Notes: generated by a model from the letters alone, not told the origin. 38,568 nt of DNA from an uncultured Planctomycetaceae bacterium (GCA_903863885.1 CAIPEB010000630.1:1-38568), one strand, 5' to 3'; numbered from the stretch's first letter, positions 1 to 8,498 are shown. A program made the numbers and translations.

Positions 1-26
1 GGACTCCAGACTCCGGACTCCAGACT
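1..26. repeat. Heptanucleotide tandem repeat, cut by the window start
   Basis: The first bases read as 7-base units ggactcc, agactcc, ggactcc, agactgc. On the minus strand the unit is CYGGAGT with Y alternating between T and C. The array may continue to the left of the window. A related 7-base pattern recurs at 34125-34145 and 38463-38568. Confidence 0.75.
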
Positions 27-193
27 GCTCACACTCCTCAGACGCTTGCTCGATTACTCAAGATAAATCATGATTGTGGAGCGAACTGGCGACTGTCATT
101 GATTGCGCCAGGTCCTTGCGGCTTTTCAGACAGGGTATATGAGCCACGGAGTTGGCGTGAAGGCGATTCGCCACGCGGGATGAAAATGCGATG

Positions 194-247
194 CTGGATG
201 CCGGTAGTCGGTATTCGGACCGACGTTTGACTTCATCCGGACTCCAG
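194..247. repeat. Nested imperfect inverted repeat made of heptamer-like units
   Basis: Outer arms CTGGATGCCGG (194-204) and CCGGACTCCAG (237-247) match at 9 of 11 positions. Inside them GTCGGT (207-212) pairs perfectly with ACCGAC (219-224) across a 6-base loop. The left part also reads as 7-base units ctggatg, ccggtag, tcggtat, tcggacc, so it looks like a degenerate copy of the heptamer repeat seen elsewhere. It could fold in the leader RNA of the next gene. No function can be assigned. Confidence 0.5.
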
Positions 248-291
248 GCTGCGGCCCCCAGGCTTTTCGTACGAGTTGCTCGAAGAATTGC

Positions 292-307
292 CGTGCAGTT
301 CTGCACG
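292..307. promoter_or_regulatory. 16-base perfect palindrome upstream of gene at 348
   Basis: CGTGCAG (292-298), a TT spacer, and CTGCACG (301-307) form a perfect inverted repeat. It ends about 27 bases before the SD sequence of the next gene. It could be an operator for a dimeric regulator or an mRNA hairpin. The position is the only support for a regulatory role. Confidence 0.3.
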
Positions 308-347
308 ATGGTCTATTTCGACCGCCCGCCAACAAGAGGATGGTTTC

Positions 348-731
348 ATGGCGAAGAAGAAAGCAAAGAAAGTTGTCGCAGTGAAGAAAGCCGCGGTTGC
401 AGCAAGTGAGAGTGCTGTGGTCGAGGAGTCGAATGCGGACCGGGTTAACAAGAGCAAGCGGGTACGCGATTACGTGTCCGCGAATCCCGGCGCGATGCCT
501 CGCGAAGTTGCCGAAGCGCTCAAGGCCGAAGGCGTGATTCTCTCCACGCAGTTTGTGAGCCAGATCAAGTATCAGATGAAACTCGCGGGCAACTTGAGCG
601 GCGACAAGTCGAAGAGAGGTTCGACGGATTTGACCGCTGAGGAGCTGGTGCTCGTGAAGACACTCGCCGTGCAACTCGGCGGCGAGAACAAGCTTGAGCA
701 GGCCCTTGAGTTGCTGAAGAAGCTCAGATGA
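348..731 (+). CDS. Small lysine-rich protein, putative nucleic-acid-binding
   Basis: Predicted 127-residue protein starting at ATG 348, with an AGAGGA SD sequence about 8 bases upstream. An in-frame ATG at 276 has no such support. Residues 1-20 are a basic Lys/Ala/Val tail beginning MAKKKAKK, like histone-type or DNA-compacting tails. Residues about 35-80 contain RDYVSANPGAMPREVAEALK followed by a second predicted helix and a hydrophobic strand; this pattern suggests a small helix-turn-helix or winged-helix fold. I recall similar short proteins (basic tail plus RDYL..NP.A.P..V..AL motif) being common in planctomycetes, with no assigned function. The C-terminus (about 95-127) is predicted to be helical and leucine-rich. 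It stands alone; the next gene is on the other strand. Nucleoid or transcription-factor function is inference. Confidence 0.75.
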   Translation: MAKKKAKKVVAVKKAAVAASESAVVEESNADRVNKSKRVRDYVSANPGAMPREVAEALKAEGVILSTQFVSQIKYQMKLAGNLSGDKSKRGSTDLTAEELVLVKTLAVQLGGENKLEQALELLKKLR

Positions 732-1052
732 TGCGCGAGCAGATATCTGCGCATAAAAAAAGACGCAGGTGATGGGTTATCCCGTATCGTGCGGCCGCAT
801 GCGACGCCGCTCAGCCCTAAAGGGAAGTCAGTCATAACCCACATGGCTCGGGAAGCCAAACTTCCCAGGCCATGCTTCCTGCGTCCACCCTGATTGTATC
901 CATGTGTCGCGCGAATGCAAATAATCTTTTTTGAGTTTTGCAGAATCTGTTTGCGGCTGGGCAGGAGGGGCCTCGAACGCAGTGGATGGAGTGTTTGCAG
1001 GAGCTCTCTCCGCTCATGCACACTGCGATTCTCCGCGGCCGGCCCGGCCTCG
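732..1052. other. Intergenic region between convergent genes
   Basis: 321 bases between the 3' ends of the small basic protein gene and the Nudix gene. I see no coding support. The palindrome GCAGATATCTGC lies just after the first stop codon and is followed by an A-run rather than a T-run on the plus strand, so it is not a classical terminator for that gene. TGGGTTAT near 773 and ATAACCCA near 834 form a widely spaced 8-base inverted pair. A strong hairpin at 842-874 is listed separately. Confidence 0.6.
842..874. terminator. Strong hairpin between convergent genes, possible bidirectional terminator
   Basis: Stem arms 842-855 and 861-874 pair as CATGGC/GCCATG and GGGAAG/CTTCCC, separated by one T-G wobble and one C-A mismatch, around the 5-base loop CCAAA. 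It lies between two convergent genes, where a terminator is expected. No T-tract follows on either strand, so it could equally be a REP-like repeat unit. Confidence 0.4.
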
Positions 1053-1610
1053 TCATGCTGCAATATGAAGCCGCAGCAACAGCACTGCGGTGGGCGAATG
1101 AGTGATGCGGCCTTCGAGGACGGCGCTCACCGCTTCGTGCAGCGGCATGCGAACGACGCGAATCAGTTCAGTGCCCTCAGGCTGTTGCGGTCCGAACCTG
1201 AGCCCTTCGGCGACAAACAGGGCGGTCGGTGATACGACGTTTGCGGTGAAGGGGTCCACGGATCCGAAGCTCGTCCAGCGATCCGCCTCAATCCCGGTTT
1301 CTTCTCGCAGTTCTCTCTGGGCGGCGACGAGCAGATCTTCGTCCGGTTCGCATCCGCCGCTCGCGGCTTCGAGAGTCGTGCGGCCGACGCCGTAGTGGAA
1401 TTCTTCGGTGAGATACACGTGTTTCGCTTCGTCGACTGCAATGACGCAGACGCCCCGTTTGAGCTGAAGGACCGAGTACGTTCCCGGTTTTCCGTCGGGG
1501 CGGATCACATCGTCCTTGGTGAGTGTAACCCACGGGTCACGGTAGATCTCATGCCGGCGGAGGATTCGCCACGGTCCGTGGTTGCGCGGGGTGTCTTGCG
1601 ATCCGTTCAT
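1053..1610 (-). CDS. Nudix hydrolase, ADP-ribose pyrophosphatase-like
   Basis: 185 residues from ATG at 1610, with GGAG seven bases upstream; a GTG four codons earlier lies in that SD and is less likely. The complete Nudix box is visible at residues about 85-107: a G, five residues, E, seven residues, then RELREETGI. This motif binds the divalent metal and carries the catalytic glutamates. The N-terminal strands (WRILRRHEIYRDPWVTLTKD and the following YSVLQLKRGV) and the size match the ADP-ribose/nucleoside-diphosphate-sugar pyrophosphatase branch, which cleaves ADP-ribose to AMP and ribose 5-phosphate. The exact substrate cannot be read from sequence. It is cytoplasmic (no signal peptide) and a single gene, convergent with the upstream basic-protein gene and divergent from the radical SAM gene. 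Confidence 0.9.
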   Translation of the reverse strand: MNGSQDTPRNHGPWRILRRHEIYRDPWVTLTKDDVIRPDGKPGTYSVLQLKRGVCVIAVDEAKHVYLTEEFHYGVGRTTLEAASGGCEPDEDLLVAAQRELREETGIEADRWTSFGSVDPFTANVVSPTALFVAEGLRFGPQQPEGTELIRVVRMPLHEAVSAVLEGRITHSPTAVLLLRLHIAA

Positions 1611-1768
1611 AGGTTTCTCCACCGGGAAACGTGTCCGCTTGTGTTGGGCTAAAATGGTTTGATCGATAAGATTACAGGGAAACGCCTGCCTTCGAGGTTT
1701 GGGCGTCCTGCTGCCCCCGCCAGTTCGGGCGAGCTGCTTACCCCCTGTCGATCACGGAGATTCCGCCC

Positions 1769-2878
1769 ATGCATCCTTCTCTTTACTCGGCGAGCGATTT
1801 CGGGCACAGCCCGTTGATGTTTTACTACGAAATCACCCAGGCGTGTGACCTCGTCTGTCTGCATTGCCGCGCTTCGGCTCAGAAGGACCCGCACCATGAC
1901 CAGTTGTCGCACGAGCAGTCGAAGGCGTTGATTTCACAGGTCGCGCAGTTTCCGAAGCCGCCGCACCTGGTGCTGACGGGCGGTGATCCGCTCAAGCGGC
2001 CGGACCTGTTCGAGTTGATTCGGCATGCGGCCTCGGTCGGACTGCAGGTTGCGTTGACGCCATCGGCCACTCCGCTGGCGACGTTCGAGGCGTTCAAGGC
2101 CGCAAAAGAGGCGGGCGTCGGCGGCCTCGGGATCAGCCTGGATGGCGCGGATGCCGAGACTCACGACGCGTTCCGCGGCTGGACCGGTTCGTTCGAGAGG
2201 ACGCGGGAGATGCTCGCGAATGCTCGTCGCCTGGAACTTCCGGTGCAGGTCAATACTTCGATCACTCGCAGGAATTTCCATCAGATCGATGCCCTGGCGG
2301 AGCTGCTGTCGGACCAGGGGATCAATATGTGGTCGGTCTTCTTCCTGATTCCGGTCGGCCGCGGCATTGAGCAGGAGCGGATCACGGCTGAGGAATACGA
2401 AGTTGCGTTTGAGCGGTTGTGGAATCACGCCCGCACAAAGCCCTTTTCGGTCAAGACGACGGAGGCCCCGCATTACCGGCGTTTCGTTCTGGAACGCGAG
2501 GGGAATCCGCTGGCCGGGCCTTCGGGCGGGACGCCCCACGGCCGGCCCGGCCGCAGTCGTGCCCCGCTGGGGATCGGGGACGGCAAGGGCATCATGTTCG
2601 TGAGCCAGAACGGCGAGATCTTTCCCGCCGGTTTTCTGCCCGTGAAATGCGGGCAATTCCCGGAGAATTCGGTCGTCGACGTGTATCAGAACAGCGAAGT
2701 CTTCAAGGCGCTGCGTGACCCGGACCATTTCCGCGGCCGCTGCGGTATCTGCGAATATCGCTACGTCTGCGGCGGCAGCCGGAGTCGCGCTTTTGCAGTG
2801 ACCGGGGACTACCTCGAAACCGAACCGGACTGCGTGTACGTGCCCGGACAGGTGCCGACCATCCACGTCCCCTCGTGA
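1769..2878 (+). CDS. Radical SAM/SPASM-domain protein, NirJ/AhbD-like
   Basis: 369 residues with a GGAG-type SD before ATG 1769. The radical SAM motif CDLVCLHC places the [4Fe-4S] ligands at Cys26, Cys30 and Cys33. TGGDP (about residue 70) and GISLDGAD are the usual SAM-binding elements. The C-terminal third carries FPAGFLPVKCG and CGICEYRYVCGGSRSRA plus a final Cys, the spacing of a SPASM/twitch auxiliary cluster. Such proteins modify peptides or act in heme/heme d1 synthesis (NirJ, AhbD). The organisation, including GRSRAPLGIGDGKGIMF, recalls the family I remember as TIGR04053, whose reaction is not settled. No precursor peptide or heme gene lies beside it, so I do not assign a pathway. It is transcribed alone; thrS follows after 334 bases with its own probable promoter. 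Confidence 0.85.
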   Translation: MHPSLYSASDFGHSPLMFYYEITQACDLVCLHCRASAQKDPHHDQLSHEQSKALISQVAQFPKPPHLVLTGGDPLKRPDLFELIRHAASVGLQVALTPSATPLATFEAFKAAKEAGVGGLGISLDGADAETHDAFRGWTGSFERTREMLANARRLELPVQVNTSITRRNFHQIDALAELLSDQGINMWSVFFLIPVGRGIEQERITAEEYEVAFERLWNHARTKPFSVKTTEAPHYRRFVLEREGNPLAGPSGGTPHGRPGRSRAPLGIGDGKGIMFVSQNGEIFPAGFLPVKCGQFPENSVVDVYQNSEVFKALRDPDHFRGRCGICEYRYVCGGSRSRAFAVTGDYLETEPDCVYVPGQVPTIHVPS

Positions 2879-3212
2879 AGGCCGGGGAACGCTCGTGGCC
2901 AACCAGCGAGTCGGATAGGTTGGGGGCCTGCCGGTTTGCCCGCCAGGTTTGCGCGCGAACCCTGTCTTTGCCGCAAGTGTCTGTTCTCGTATACTTTAGC
3001 TCCCGATCGTCGGCGGCGACGGCGGGCTGGGGCCGAAGTGACGTCGGCGCGAGGTCAAGGTAAGGCCAGGGTGACGCTCGGTCCAGGCAGTTTAGCGCGA
3101 CTGGGCAGGCCCGGGTGCGGATGGATCTGGACCCGTGCGGCGTCTGTGCGAAGTGCGGTGCCCGGGTGAAGTGCGGTCCGGGTTGGGACAATCGAGATCA
3201 GGTGGAAGATAC
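2879..3212 (+). other. Intergenic region and probable thrS leader
   Basis: 334 bases without a convincing gene. A sigma-70-like promoter is visible at 2968-2995. If it is used, thrS has a leader of about 210 bases, very rich in G and C and able to form several short stems. I could not recognise a T-box (no specifier stem or TGGN antiterminator pattern) or any other known riboswitch. A long structured leader could mediate autocontrol of thrS, but this is inference. Confidence 0.45.
2968..2995 (+). promoter_or_regulatory. Sigma-70-like promoter for thrS-infC
   Basis: TTGCCG (2968-2973), a 16-base spacer, and TATACT (2990-2995) match the -35/-10 consensus at 4 of 6 and 5 of 6 positions. It is the best candidate between the radical SAM gene and thrS and would start transcription near 3002. 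Confidence 0.45.
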
Positions 3213-5213
3213 ATGCTCCAAGTACGTCTGCCCGATGGATCGGTCAAAGAATTTCCGTCATCGGTGACGCCGAAGCAGGTTGCGGCCGGCATCGGGGCCG
3301 GACTTGCGAAAGCGGCGTTGGCCGCCGAGATCGACGGTCAGATTATCGGAATCGATGCGGCATTGCCGTCGGAGGGCGAGGTTGCCCTGCGGATCCTGAC
3401 GAAGAAAGACCCTGAATCGCTGGCGATCATGCGGCATTCCTGCGCTCACGTGATGGCGCGAGCCGTGATGCGTCTGTTTCCCGGTGTGAAGCTGGCTTTC
3501 GGGCCGACAGAGCCGGGCGGGTTTTATTACGACTTTGACCTGGAGCACGGCCTGTCCGAGTCCGACTTTCCCGCGATCGAGGCCGAGATGGCCAAGATCA
3601 TCAAGCAGGACGAGGCATTCGAGAGGATCGAGCAGTCGCGCGACAAGGCCGTGCAGGTCTGCCGGGATCTCGGGCAGGACTACAAAGTCGAGCACATAGA
3701 GGGCGGACTCGGAGACCACAACCAGCTGTCGTTTTACCGGCAGGGCGAGTTCCTGGATCTGTGCCGGGGGCCACACGTTCCCGGCGCGGGAGCGATCGGC
3801 GCTTTCAAGCTGCTGTCCGTGGCCGGCGCGTATTGGAAGGGGGACGAGTCCAACAAGCAGCTTCAGCGGCTGCGCGGGACGGCATTCTTTTCCAAGCAGG
3901 ACCTCGAGCAGCATCTGCAGCGGCTGGAGGAAGCCAAGCGCCGGGATCATCGGGTGCTGGGCAAACAGTTGGAGCTGTTCACCATCAGTCCCGTGGTCGG
4001 CGCGGGGTTGGTGTTGTGGCAGCCGAAGGGCGCGATCATCCGCGGGCTGATGGAGACGTTCGTCAAAGAGGAACTGCGGCGTCGCGGCTACCAGGCGGTT
4101 TACACGCCGAATATCGGGCGGGTGGAGCTGTACCAGATTTCGGGCCACTACCCGTATTACAAGGAGAGCATGTTTTCCCCGATCCAGATGGAGGAGGGGG
4201 AGCTTTACATGCTCAAGCCGATGAACTGCCCGCACCACATCATGATCTACAAAGCCAGGCCGAGGAGTTATCGCGAGCTGCCGCTGCGGCTGGCCGAATT
4301 CGGTACGGTGTATCGGTACGAAAAGTCGGGAGAGGTGTCGGGGATGACCCGCGTACGCGGGTTTACCCAGGACGATGCGCATATTTTCTGCACGGACGAT
4401 CAGGTGCCCGGCGAGTTCGCTGCCTGCATCGAAATGACCAAGCACGTGCTGCAGTGCGTGGGGCTCGATCGATACCGGGTTCGGCTGGGGTTCCGCGACC
4501 CGGCGAGCGACAAATACGTCGGGGCCCCTGAGAAGTGGGACCGCGCGCAGAACTCGCTGGTCGAAGTCTGCGATCGTCTCGGCATGCAATACAAAGTGGA
4601 ACTCGGCGAGGCCGCGTTCTATGGGCCGAAGGCCGACTTTGTCGTGACCGACTGCCTCGGCCGCGAGTGGCAATTGGGTACCGTCCAGCTCGACTACATT
4701 CTGCCAAGCGCCGATCGCTTTGCGCTGGAGTACATCGGCGCCGACAATCGAACGCATCAGCCGGTCATGATCCACCGCGCGCCGCTGGGTTCGCTCGAGC
4801 GGTTCATTGGCGTCTTGATCGAGCACTTTGCCGGTGCGTTTCCGCTGTGGCTCGCTCCAGAGCAGGTGCGCGTGATGGTGGTCAGCGAGAAGCACGAGCA
4901 GTATGCCCGGGACATTGAGCGGCGGCTGGCGGAGGCCGGTTTCCGGGTGCAGGGGGACTATCGTTCCGAGAAGATCGGTGCGAAGATCCGCGACGCTCAA
5001 CTTGAGCTCGTTCCTTACATGTTCGTCGTCGGGCAGCGGGAAGCCGAGGTTGGCGGAGTTGCCGTGCGGGATCGCCTCGAGGGCGACCTGGGGTCGATGT
5101 CCGTCGATGCGGCCATCCAGAAGCTCCAGCAGGAAGTCGCCAGCAAGGCCGTGCGAAAGACCTTCTCGGCCGACGCCGCAGTTGAAGAACGCAGCACGGC
5201 CAACGAATATTGA
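3213..5213 (+). CDS. thrS: Threonyl-tRNA synthetase
   Basis: 666 residues, full family length. It charges tRNA-Thr with threonine in the cytoplasm. I chose ATG 3213 ([10 protein letters not shown]) because AGGTGG lies about 7 bases upstream and residue 1 begins a normal TGS domain; the frame is open 26 codons further up but with no family similarity. Domains in order are: TGS (1-62); the editing domain with HSCAH (His75, His79) and CRGPH (Cys184, His188), which hydrolyses Ser-tRNA-Thr; the class II catalytic core with motif 2 [20 protein letters not shown] (369-388) and Cys339 (MNCPHH), His390 and a later [11 protein letters not shown] as zinc and motif 3 regions; and an anticodon-binding domain (about 545-640). 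All key residues are present. infC follows on the same strand about 210 bases later. Confidence 0.98.
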   Translation: MLQVRLPDGSVKEFPSSVTPKQVAAGIGAGLAKAALAAEIDGQIIGIDAALPSEGEVALRILTKKDPESLAIMRHSCAHVMARAVMRLFPGVKLAFGPTEPGGFYYDFDLEHGLSESDFPAIEAEMAKIIKQDEAFERIEQSRDKAVQVCRDLGQDYKVEHIEGGLGDHNQLSFYRQGEFLDLCRGPHVPGAGAIGAFKLLSVAGAYWKGDESNKQLQRLRGTAFFSKQDLEQHLQRLEEAKRRDHRVLGKQLELFTISPVVGAGLVLWQPKGAIIRGLMETFVKEELRRRGYQAVYTPNIGRVELYQISGHYPYYKESMFSPIQMEEGELYMLKPMNCPHHIMIYKARPRSYRELPLRLAEFGTVYRYEKSGEVSGMTRVRGFTQDDAHIFCTDDQVPGEFAACIEMTKHVLQCVGLDRYRVRLGFRDPASDKYVGAPEKWDRAQNSLVEVCDRLGMQYKVELGEAAFYGPKADFVVTDCLGREWQLGTVQLDYILPSADRFALEYIGADNRTHQPVMIHRAPLGSLERFIGVLIEHFAGAFPLWLAPEQVRVMVVSEKHEQYARDIERRLAEAGFRVQGDYRSEKIGAKIRDAQLELVPYMFVVGQREAEVGGVAVRDRLEGDLGSMSVDAAIQKLQQEVASKAVRKTFSADAAVEERSTANEY

Positions 5214-5422
5214 TGGTCCGATCCGGGTCGGCTGGCGTAGAGAGCTCGCCGGATCTTGAGAAAATCCAGAAAAGTCTGTGGAAAAGTTTGAAAGGCGGCC
5301 GTAAGCTGGCCGATATTTCAAAATTAGGGAAATTGTGCTGATTGTGTCGGCCGCGACATTCTATTCGTTGCCCGTGCCAACGAGTTGCGGCCACAAGACT
5401 TTAGTGTGAAAGGGTAGCAGCG

Positions 5423-5923
5423 ATCGACCGGATTCAAGCCAGGGTGAACGAACAGATCAGGATTTCTCCCGTTCGCGTCATCAGTTCTGATGGCCGGCAG
5501 CTAGGTGTGATTCCCACGGATGACGCGATTTCGCGAGCGCGTGCCGAGGAACTTGATCTGGTAGAGGTGGCGCCAAACGAAAAGCCTCCGGTTTGCCGAA
5601 TCATGGATTACGGCAAATACAAGTACGACAAAAAGAAGAAGTCCCACCAGCACGCGCATCACACCCGCACAAAGGAAATCCGCCTGCGTCCGAAGACGGG
5701 CGACCATGACATCGGTTTCAAGGTCCGTCAGGCGATGAGCTTCCTGCAGCATAAGGACAAGGTGCAGGTCTCCGTGATTTTCCGCGGCCGAGAGATGGCT
5801 CACATCGAAGAAGGCCGTCGCGTCATGGAGGGGGTGATCGAGGAACTGAATGAATTCGGCAAGGTCGAAAGCCCGCCGCAACAGCACGGCAAACGCATGA
5901 TCTGCACGATCGCACCCAAGTGA
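5423..5923 (+). CDS. infC: Translation initiation factor IF-3 with probable non-AUG start
   Basis: IF-3 binds the 30S subunit, checks start-codon fidelity and blocks premature 50S joining. Both domains are present: the N-domain ([14 protein letters not shown]... [20 protein letters not shown]) and the C-domain from [20 protein letters not shown] to the end. The frame has no ATG. GTG 5444 would start inside the conserved RVNEQIR block and has no usable SD. AAAGGG (5409-5414) lies 8 bases before ATC 5423, giving 166 residues; ATT 5432 is the other in-frame option. E. coli infC uses AUU for autoregulation, so a rare start here is plausible. The frame is closed upstream by TAG at 5402. In many bacteria rpmI and rplT follow infC; here they are absent and the next gene is convergent. 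Identity is certain, the start inferred. Confidence 0.9.
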   Translation: MDRIQARVNEQIRISPVRVISSDGRQLGVIPTDDAISRARAEELDLVEVAPNEKPPVCRIMDYGKYKYDKKKKSHQHAHHTRTKEIRLRPKTGDHDIGFKVRQAMSFLQHKDKVQVSVIFRGREMAHIEEGRRVMEGVIEELNEFGKVESPPQQHGKRMICTIAPK

Positions 5924-6052
5924 CGCCGCAGCGTCCTCGGGTCGTGATATTCAGCTTCAGCAGCCAACGGCGTTGTTCCGGATTGCGGGGCCGCGTTCTT
6001 GTTGCCCGGTTCGCAGCGCGGCAGGGCTGCCAGCCAAACCGGAGCTGCCGCA

Positions 6053-6069
6053 CGGGGTGAATGACCCCG
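6053..6069. terminator. Short hairpin between convergent infC and kinase genes
   Basis: CGGGGT (6053-6058) and ACCCCG (6064-6069) form a perfect 6-base stem around a 5-base loop in the 269-base gap between convergent genes. There is no T-tract. Position is the main reason to suspect termination. The rest of the gap shows nothing recognisable. Confidence 0.25.
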
Positions 6070-6192
6070 CTCCCGTTGGTCGCCGGAGTCTGCGCGAAAA
6101 ACAGACGTTCTGACGGTTGGTGCCACGTTTCCCGGTTCGCAGAAATCCAGTTCCGGGCGGCAGCGTTTTGTCTTGAGCGGCAGTCGGGCGAA

Positions 6193-7842
6193 TTACCGGG
6201 CCCAGTCGATTTCACGATCGCCGCGGATTCGCTGCCGGTAGTACTTCAGGCCGGGGATGAAGAAGCATGCGCCGCACACGGCGCCGAAGATCAGGTGCGC
6301 GACGCTGGGAAACAGTGCCATGACGGGCGTGGTGAGGAACAGCACCACGGCCTGGAAGTAGAACGAACCTGAGAGGATGCCGGCCTTCACCATGAAGATC
6401 ATCCCGGCGATCAGCGCGAGGACCGGCGAGAGCGTGAGCACCGGCAGGTCCAGCAGGATCTCGACGAAGAACAGCAGTCCGATGGCGATCATGCTTCCGG
6501 CCCATACGTGCGCGATCTGACGTTCGACGAACGTCACGGGGCCGACCCGCCGCCGCAGCCACCAGAAGACGGCAGCCCATGTGCCCAGCCCGAGCGTCCA
6601 GAGCACGATGTAGTACCATCGCTCCTCGAATTGCCAGTAGCGCAGCGCGTTGGTCAATGCGCACATCACGAGCAGCACGAGGCTGTGCCACATCCAGAGC
6701 AGGCCCCAGTTCTCGAGGACCGTGGCATGGTGCGTTTCGCGGATGAGCAGCGCGAGGACCTGCGTGAAGCGTCCGCTCCGGGCGGAAATCGGTTCATCCT
6801 TGAGGTAGGCCGCCAGATCTCGGGCCAGCGCATCGGCGGTCGGGTAACGGAGGTCGGGCGGCTTCTGCAGACATCGCAGGGCAATCAACTCGAGATCGCG
6901 GTCCGCGCGGGGATTGATGACTCGCGGCGGCACCACGTCCTGTTCGAGCAGCATGAGCACCGTATCCACGGGAGAAGCCGCTTGAAACGGCGGGCGGCCG
7001 GTGAGCGTGTGGTACAGGATCGAGCCGAGGCTGTAGACGTCGCTGGCCGGACTGACTTCGCCCCGCATTCCGGCCGCCTGTTCCGGTGCCATGTAGGCCG
7101 GCGTTCCAAGAACGGCGCCGCTGCGAGTCACGCTCACCGCGTCCGTGACCTGCTTGGCCAGGCCGAAGTCCGAGACGTGGGGCCTGCCCTCTTCGTCCAG
7201 CAGGATGTTGGAGGGTTTCAGATCGCGATGCAGCAATCCGCGGCGATGAGCCGAATCGACTGCTTCGCTGACTTCGGCCAGTATGCGAGCCGCCTCGCGG
7301 GGCGGCAGCGGGCCATCGGCCAGCCGCTGGGCAAGCGTGCGGCCGTGGACGTACTTCATGCTGAAATAGGGATGCCCGTCGATTTCGCCCACTTCATACA
7401 CGGGCACCAGTCCCGGATGGTCGAGTCCCCCGGCAGCTTCGGCCTCGGCACGAAATCGATCCCGTTCCGCGGCCGACGCGAGCCGCCCGCGCAGGATCAT
7501 CTTCACGGCCACCTCGCGGTTCAGGCTCAATTGCCTTGCCAGAAACACGATGCCCATGCCGCCGCGGCCGATCTCCTTGAGCAGTTCGTAGTCGCCGAAC
7601 CGATGAGGCAACTCGAAAGCGAGACTTCCCGCTTCATCCCGAGCAGGCTGCTGGGCCTGATTGCCGACGGTCTCCGCAAGCATGGCGGTTCCCCACAATG
7701 CCCTCAATTCATCGGCTAATTCGGGGTGTTGCCGGCAGACGGTCTGGATATCGACCGTCCGTCCCGCCATCGCTTCGTCGGCCAGCCGGGCGAGGAGGTC
7801 CGCCAGCATCTGTTCGTGAGCCGCAGGGTCGTCCGCCTTCAT
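6193..7842 (-). CDS. Membrane Ser/Thr protein kinase (Hanks type)
   Basis: 549 residues, ATG at 7842 with AGGAG upstream. The start overlaps the stop of the upstream sigma factor gene as ATGA, so translation is probably coupled. Residues 1-60 resemble the helical leader typical of planctomycete kinases. The kinase domain runs from about 81 to 345: glycine loop IGRGGMG (91-97), VAVK with Lys114, the catalytic loop HRDLKPSN (205-212, Asp207), DFG (225-227), then GTPAYMAPEQ. All catalytic residues are intact. The C-terminal 180 residues hold about five or six hydrophobic helices, giving a polytopic membrane anchor rather than the single-span sensor arrangement of PknB. The gene pair suggests that the kinase signals through, or is controlled with, the ECF sigma factor. 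The input signal is unknown. Confidence 0.95.
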   Translation of the reverse strand: MKADDPAAHEQMLADLLARLADEAMAGRTVDIQTVCRQHPELADELRALWGTAMLAETVGNQAQQPARDEAGSLAFELPHRFGDYELLKEIGRGGMGIVFLARQLSLNREVAVKMILRGRLASAAERDRFRAEAEAAGGLDHPGLVPVYEVGEIDGHPYFSMKYVHGRTLAQRLADGPLPPREAARILAEVSEAVDSAHRRGLLHRDLKPSNILLDEEGRPHVSDFGLAKQVTDAVSVTRSGAVLGTPAYMAPEQAAGMRGEVSPASDVYSLGSILYHTLTGRPPFQAASPVDTVLMLLEQDVVPPRVINPRADRDLELIALRCLQKPPDLRYPTADALARDLAAYLKDEPISARSGRFTQVLALLIRETHHATVLENWGLLWMWHSLVLLVMCALTNALRYWQFEERWYYIVLWTLGLGTWAAVFWWLRRRVGPVTFVERQIAHVWAGSMIAIGLLFFVEILLDLPVLTLSPVLALIAGMIFMVKAGILSGSFYFQAVVLFLTTPVMALFPSVAHLIFGAVCGACFFIPGLKYYRQRIRGDREIDWAR

Positions 7843-8498
7843 GGCTTCTCCTCGGCGGGGGGCTGCGGGGGCAACTCGTCAAGCAGCATCGATCGCAGCC
7901 GGCGAATCGCCCGCAGATATCGCATGCTGGCCGCCGGCTCCGTCAGTCCGAGGGATTGTGCGATCTCCTGGTTGGACAGGTGTTCGTAATGGCGCATCAG
8001 GACGATCTCCGCGTCCTGATCGTTCAGCTGCGAGATGCCCCGCTCGATGCGGACCGCAAGCTCCTTCTGAGTGGCGGCGGCTTCGGGAGTGAGTTGGTGG
8101 TCCCACAACTGGCCGGCCAGTTCCCGCGTTGAATGATCGCAATCCGCGGGCAGAACGAGCGGCTGTTCGCGATCAACGCTTCTGCGGGCCGATTGCCGAT
8201 GGCGGCGATGCGCATCAATGATCCGGTCGCGGGCAATGTGGCGCAGCCAGAGATGGAAGGGGAGCAGAGGGTTGGCCAGGTACCGCTGGATGCGCCGGTT
8301 CGCCTCGACGAACACGTCCTGCACCACATCGCTCACATCCAGCCGCCGCTGGATCCGCTGGTCCAGGCGGATCTGCACCAGACGGTGGACGGCCGCGCGA
8401 TGACGCTCCATCAGCCGGTTGATGGCGCCATCGTCCCCGTTTCGCGCTTCGCGAAGGAGTTCCTCGGTCCTGTCGGGATCTGGCCAGTTCGAGGCCAT
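7839..8498 (-). CDS. ECF-type sigma factor, planctomycete subfamily
   Basis: 219 residues, ATG 8498 with AGAGGAAA upstream. Region 2 is visible as a helix around LMERHRAAVHRLVQIRLD and DVSDVVQDVFVEANRRIQRY, followed by FHLWLRHIARDRIIDAHRRH. Region 4 is near the C-terminus (LNDQDAEIVLMRHYEHLSNQ followed by EIAQSLGLTEPAASMRYLRA), a helix-turn-helix that recognises -35 elements. The long linker between regions 2 and 4 and the RLDQRIQRRLDVSDVVQDV sequence fit the subfamily I recall as TIGR02984 (Sig-70_plancto1). No anti-sigma gene follows; instead the kinase gene overlaps the stop codon, suggesting control by phosphorylation. Target genes are unknown. Confidence 0.92.
   Translation of the reverse strand: MASNWPDPDRTEELLREARNGDDGAINRLMERHRAAVHRLVQIRLDQRIQRRLDVSDVVQDVFVEANRRIQRYLANPLLPFHLWLRHIARDRIIDAHRRHRQSARRSVDREQPLVLPADCDHSTRELAGQLWDHQLTPEAAATQKELAVRIERGISQLNDQDAEIVLMRHYEHLSNQEIAQSLGLTEPAASMRYLRAIRRLRSMLLDELPPQPPAEEKP

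Larger units (their letters stand above)
27..347. other. Non-coding leader region upstream of the first gene
   Basis: About 320 bases with no convincing gene. Open frames here are short and do not resemble known proteins. The region holds a nested inverted repeat (194-247) and a 16-base palindrome (292-307), listed separately. I could not identify a convincing sigma-70 promoter. A TTGACT at 227-232 has no matching -10 element at normal spacing. Confidence 0.6.

Noticed and set aside
734-765. Palindrome near 734-765 as a terminator of the first gene
   Set aside because: The A-run follows on the plus strand and gives a T-run before the stem on the minus strand, so neither direction has the stem-then-T order.
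3002-3212. T-box riboswitch in the thrS leader
   Set aside because: I found no specifier-loop or conserved T-box sequence, and T-boxes are mainly known from Firmicutes and some Actinobacteria.
3258-5321. 687-codon antisense frame across thrS
   Set aside because: It mirrors the thrS codon bias, contains no motif and lacks an SD.
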